Below are positions 62,735 to 64,000 of a DNA stretch of 64,000 nt, piece by piece. The stretch is taken from the NCBI GenBank assembly GCA_017429265.1, contig JAFRPG010000030.1, forward strand, positions 42,532-106,531, given 5' to 3'. The DNA is from Clostridia bacterium (GTDB lineage Bacteria; Bacillota; Clostridia; Christensenellales; Aristaeellaceae). The translations under genes and the position numbers were made by a program. Each line of letters starts with the position of its first letter. The first letter of the stretch is position 1. Under the pieces are notes generated by a model. That model did not search any database and was not told where the DNA came from. It was given only the letters and a program-made list of their open reading frames with translations.

Positions 62735-62800
62735 TCACCGCCCTAATTCAGGCATATCGGAATTGCGTAAACGGATAACAATTTGAATTATCATTTTCAT
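62735..62800 (-). CDS. Possible 21-residue upstream peptide of cotH
   Basis: A short frame MKMIIQIVIRLRNSDMPELGR ends 10 nt before the cotH ATG. Its own ribosome binding site is poor (AGGAGG is about 20 nt away), so it may be chance. Confidence 0.2.
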   Translation of the reverse strand: MKMIIQIVIRLRNSDMPELGR

Positions 62801-62836
62801 ATACCAATCAGAGGTATTTTCACCTCCTCATGATGC

Positions 62837-62865
62837 ATTATACATCGTTGTATGATTTTCATCAA
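62837..62865 (-). promoter_or_regulatory. Promoter of the cotH-LRR transcript
   Basis: TTGATG, a 17-nt spacer and TATAAT, leftward, about 110 nt upstream of the cotH ATG. An AGGAGGTGAAAATACCTC hairpin follows. Confidence 0.65.
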
Positions 62866-62998
62866 TATACAGATTCACAATTTGATCACTTTTTTGCGTG
62901 GGTTCACTTAACACCTGAATCTGCGAAATCTTCACTTTTATTGACGTTGCACTATTTGTTTTCGGCGAAGAAAACTGAAGTGCCGAATAGCAAGTATC

Positions 62999-63028
62999 TT
63001 GTCAACTTGAATCCTGAATTTCCATTAT
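62999..63028 (+). promoter_or_regulatory. Possible promoter of the small HTH gene
   Basis: TTGTCA, an 18-nt spacer and CATTAT, rightward. Nothing else is recognised between 62.87 and 63.10 kb. Confidence 0.35.
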
Positions 63029-63103
63029 GTTTTGCATGATAGGTATGAAGGCCGAATGATGCGCCACACCAAAGGCCTATCCCGCATTTACCGGAGGTAC
63101 CCC

Positions 63104-63331
63104 ATGCAAGACTTATCTCCATCCGAGCGTCGTGCCGACATCCTGCGCAATCTTCAGATCAATCGGTTCGTTACTGCCGAAACGCTGGCCGATGAATACG
63201 GCGTCAGCAAAGCCACGATTTACCGGGACATGCTGATCCTGTTTTCTGACTATGAAGGCATCGTTCCGCTGCAGGGACACGAGGGCGGCTATCTGTGCGA
63301 TTACCGTTACTTTCCCCGGCAGCACATTTAA
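63104..63331 (+). CDS. Small DeoR-type HTH protein
   Basis: A 75-residue protein. SERRADILRNLQINRFVTAETLADEYGVSKATIYRDMLIL is a DeoR-family helix-turn-helix; no effector domain follows. Length and place ahead of a tyrosine recombinase suggest a regulator or excisionase-like gene of the element to the right. GGAGG lies 6 nt before the ATG. It ends about 75 nt before the recombinase frame opens. Confidence 0.75.
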   Translation: MQDLSPSERRADILRNLQINRFVTAETLADEYGVSKATIYRDMLILFSDYEGIVPLQGHEGGYLCDYRYFPRQHI

Positions 63332-63406
63332 CCGCAGCGTTTGAAGACGGGCTGATTCAGATACTTCGGCGGTTAACGGCAAGATGCGTGAGATGATGTG
63401 CAGGAA

Positions 63407-64000
63407 ATGATCGAAAAGGTCGCCGCCATGGTCGCTGAATCCCTGAAAAATGAGGATGCCGGCCGGAAGCTGGATATCCCTTCGTTTTCAGAATACGCTA
63501 GGAGCTGGATGGAAAACTACTGTCGGCACAAGGTGGAGGAAACCACCTTTGTCGGGTATCAGTCCTATCTGAATGCCCATCTCTATCAGGCATTCGGATC
63601 CCTCAGGCTGAATGAGATCACGGTCAGCAAGCTTCAGGAGTTCATTAACGAACACTCGGAGCTCAGCGTTAAGAGCGTAAAGAACTTCATGAAGCTTCTC
63701 AGTCTGATCCTTCAGGCTGCGATTGAAGACGGCTACATCACCACGGACGTCACCAGGAGCAAGAAACTTGTCTTTCCCAATAAAGACGCAAAGGAGCGTA
63801 TCCCGCTCACAGAAGAGCAGCTGAAGGATATCATCTCGAATATCCGGAAGTTGGAACCCATGGATCAACTGCTGTTGGCTCTCCTGATTTTTACCGGTGC
63901 CCGGCGCGGAGAAATCATCGGACTGAAGGCCATGGATATCGATTCGGACAAACAGCTGATTCACTTTGTTCGCCAGGTTCGCTATGCTGCAAAGAATCAG
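63407..64000 (+). CDS. Tyrosine recombinase/integrase (3' end outside window)
   Basis: About 198 codons are visible: an N-terminal SAM-like core-binding domain (FSEYARSWMENYCRHKVEETTFVGYQSYLNAHL, KLQEFINE, NFMKLLSLILQAAIEDGYI) and the start of the catalytic domain with the first catalytic Arg in IFTGARRGEIIGL. The rest lies outside. The start is unclear: no Shine-Dalgarno fits the ATG at 63407. The preceding frame (GKMREMM from about 63378) joins perfectly to EMIEKVAAMV if two bases near 63398 are removed, so the 5' end may be frameshifted. Confidence 0.82.
   Translation, partial: MIEKVAAMVAESLKNEDAGRKLDIPSFSEYARSWMENYCRHKVEETTFVGYQSYLNAHLYQAFGSLRLNEITVSKLQEFINEHSELSVKSVKNFMKLLSLILQAAIEDGYITTDVTRSKKLVFPNKDAKERIPLTEEQLKDIISNIRKLEPMDQLLLALLIFTGARRGEIIGLKAMDIDSDKQLIHFVRQVRYAAKNQ

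Overview
The window looks like chromosomal DNA of a high-GC Gram-positive anaerobe of the Clostridia (Bacillota). Evidence: near-consensus sigma-A promoters with strong purine-rich ribosome binding sites, the order tig-clpP-clpX-lon-engB, an asparagine-type T-box leader, a glnA/ANTAR/gltBD nitrogen cluster, mraZ at the left edge, and secreted BspA-type leucine-rich-repeat and CotH proteins of the kind common in gut and rumen Clostridia. A finer placement (for example Christensenellales) is only a guess. No rRNA, tRNA or CRISPR array was seen.

Layout. 1-2.15 kb: start of mraZ with its promoter and operator repeats, a metallophosphoesterase and a zinc-ribbon gene with a long leader. 2.15-8.5 kb: protein quality control (engB, lon, clpX, clpP, tig), all leftward. 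8.5-11.3 kb: purC followed by two secreted phosphodiester-glycosidase paralogs. 11.3-16.6 kb: a DIP1984-type gene, fhs, a threonine-aldolase-like gene, a rightward rlmA-like methyltransferase and ispE. 16.7-21.3 kb: secreted peptidoglycan-binding protein with a 21-bp coding minisatellite, a small zinc-ribbon gene behind a long structured leader, a DUF3472-like secreted protein and a P1-family peptidase. 21.4-31.7 kb: aspA rightward, then leftward glmS, pyrG, carA and carB, where carB is fused in frame to a dapF-like domain. 31.8-39.6 kb: glnA, an ANTAR regulator, gltB and gltD. 39.7-46.1 kb: T-box, asnB, four GNAT acetyltransferases, a QueG-like iron-sulfur protein and guaA.

46.07-51.8 kb is an integrated island at the 3' end of guaA. 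The last codons of guaA are repeated at 51804-51815 and are followed at once by a strong terminator that probably belonged to guaA. The island carries a relaxase-like remnant, secreted proteins of unknown function, a WG-repeat protein, a Nudix hydrolase and a DUF6398 protein. Beyond it lie a frameshifted Mrr restriction endonuclease, a 2629-residue secreted LRR protein, a CotH-family protein, and at the right edge a small HTH gene and a truncated tyrosine recombinase.

Functionally the core is a nitrogen and nucleotide hub: ammonium assimilation (glnA, gltBD), its distribution to glucosamine, CTP, carbamoyl phosphate, GMP and asparagine (glmS, pyrG, carAB, guaA, asnB), one-carbon and purine steps (fhs, purC), and aspartate release (aspA). 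The most notable unexplained items are the CarB-DapF fusion with an altered DapF active site, a recurrent palindromic element with a constant GATCGGAAA loop whose stems covary, promoter-proximal terminator-like hairpins in front of purC and glnA, two long structured leaders before zinc-ribbon genes, and the guaA island.
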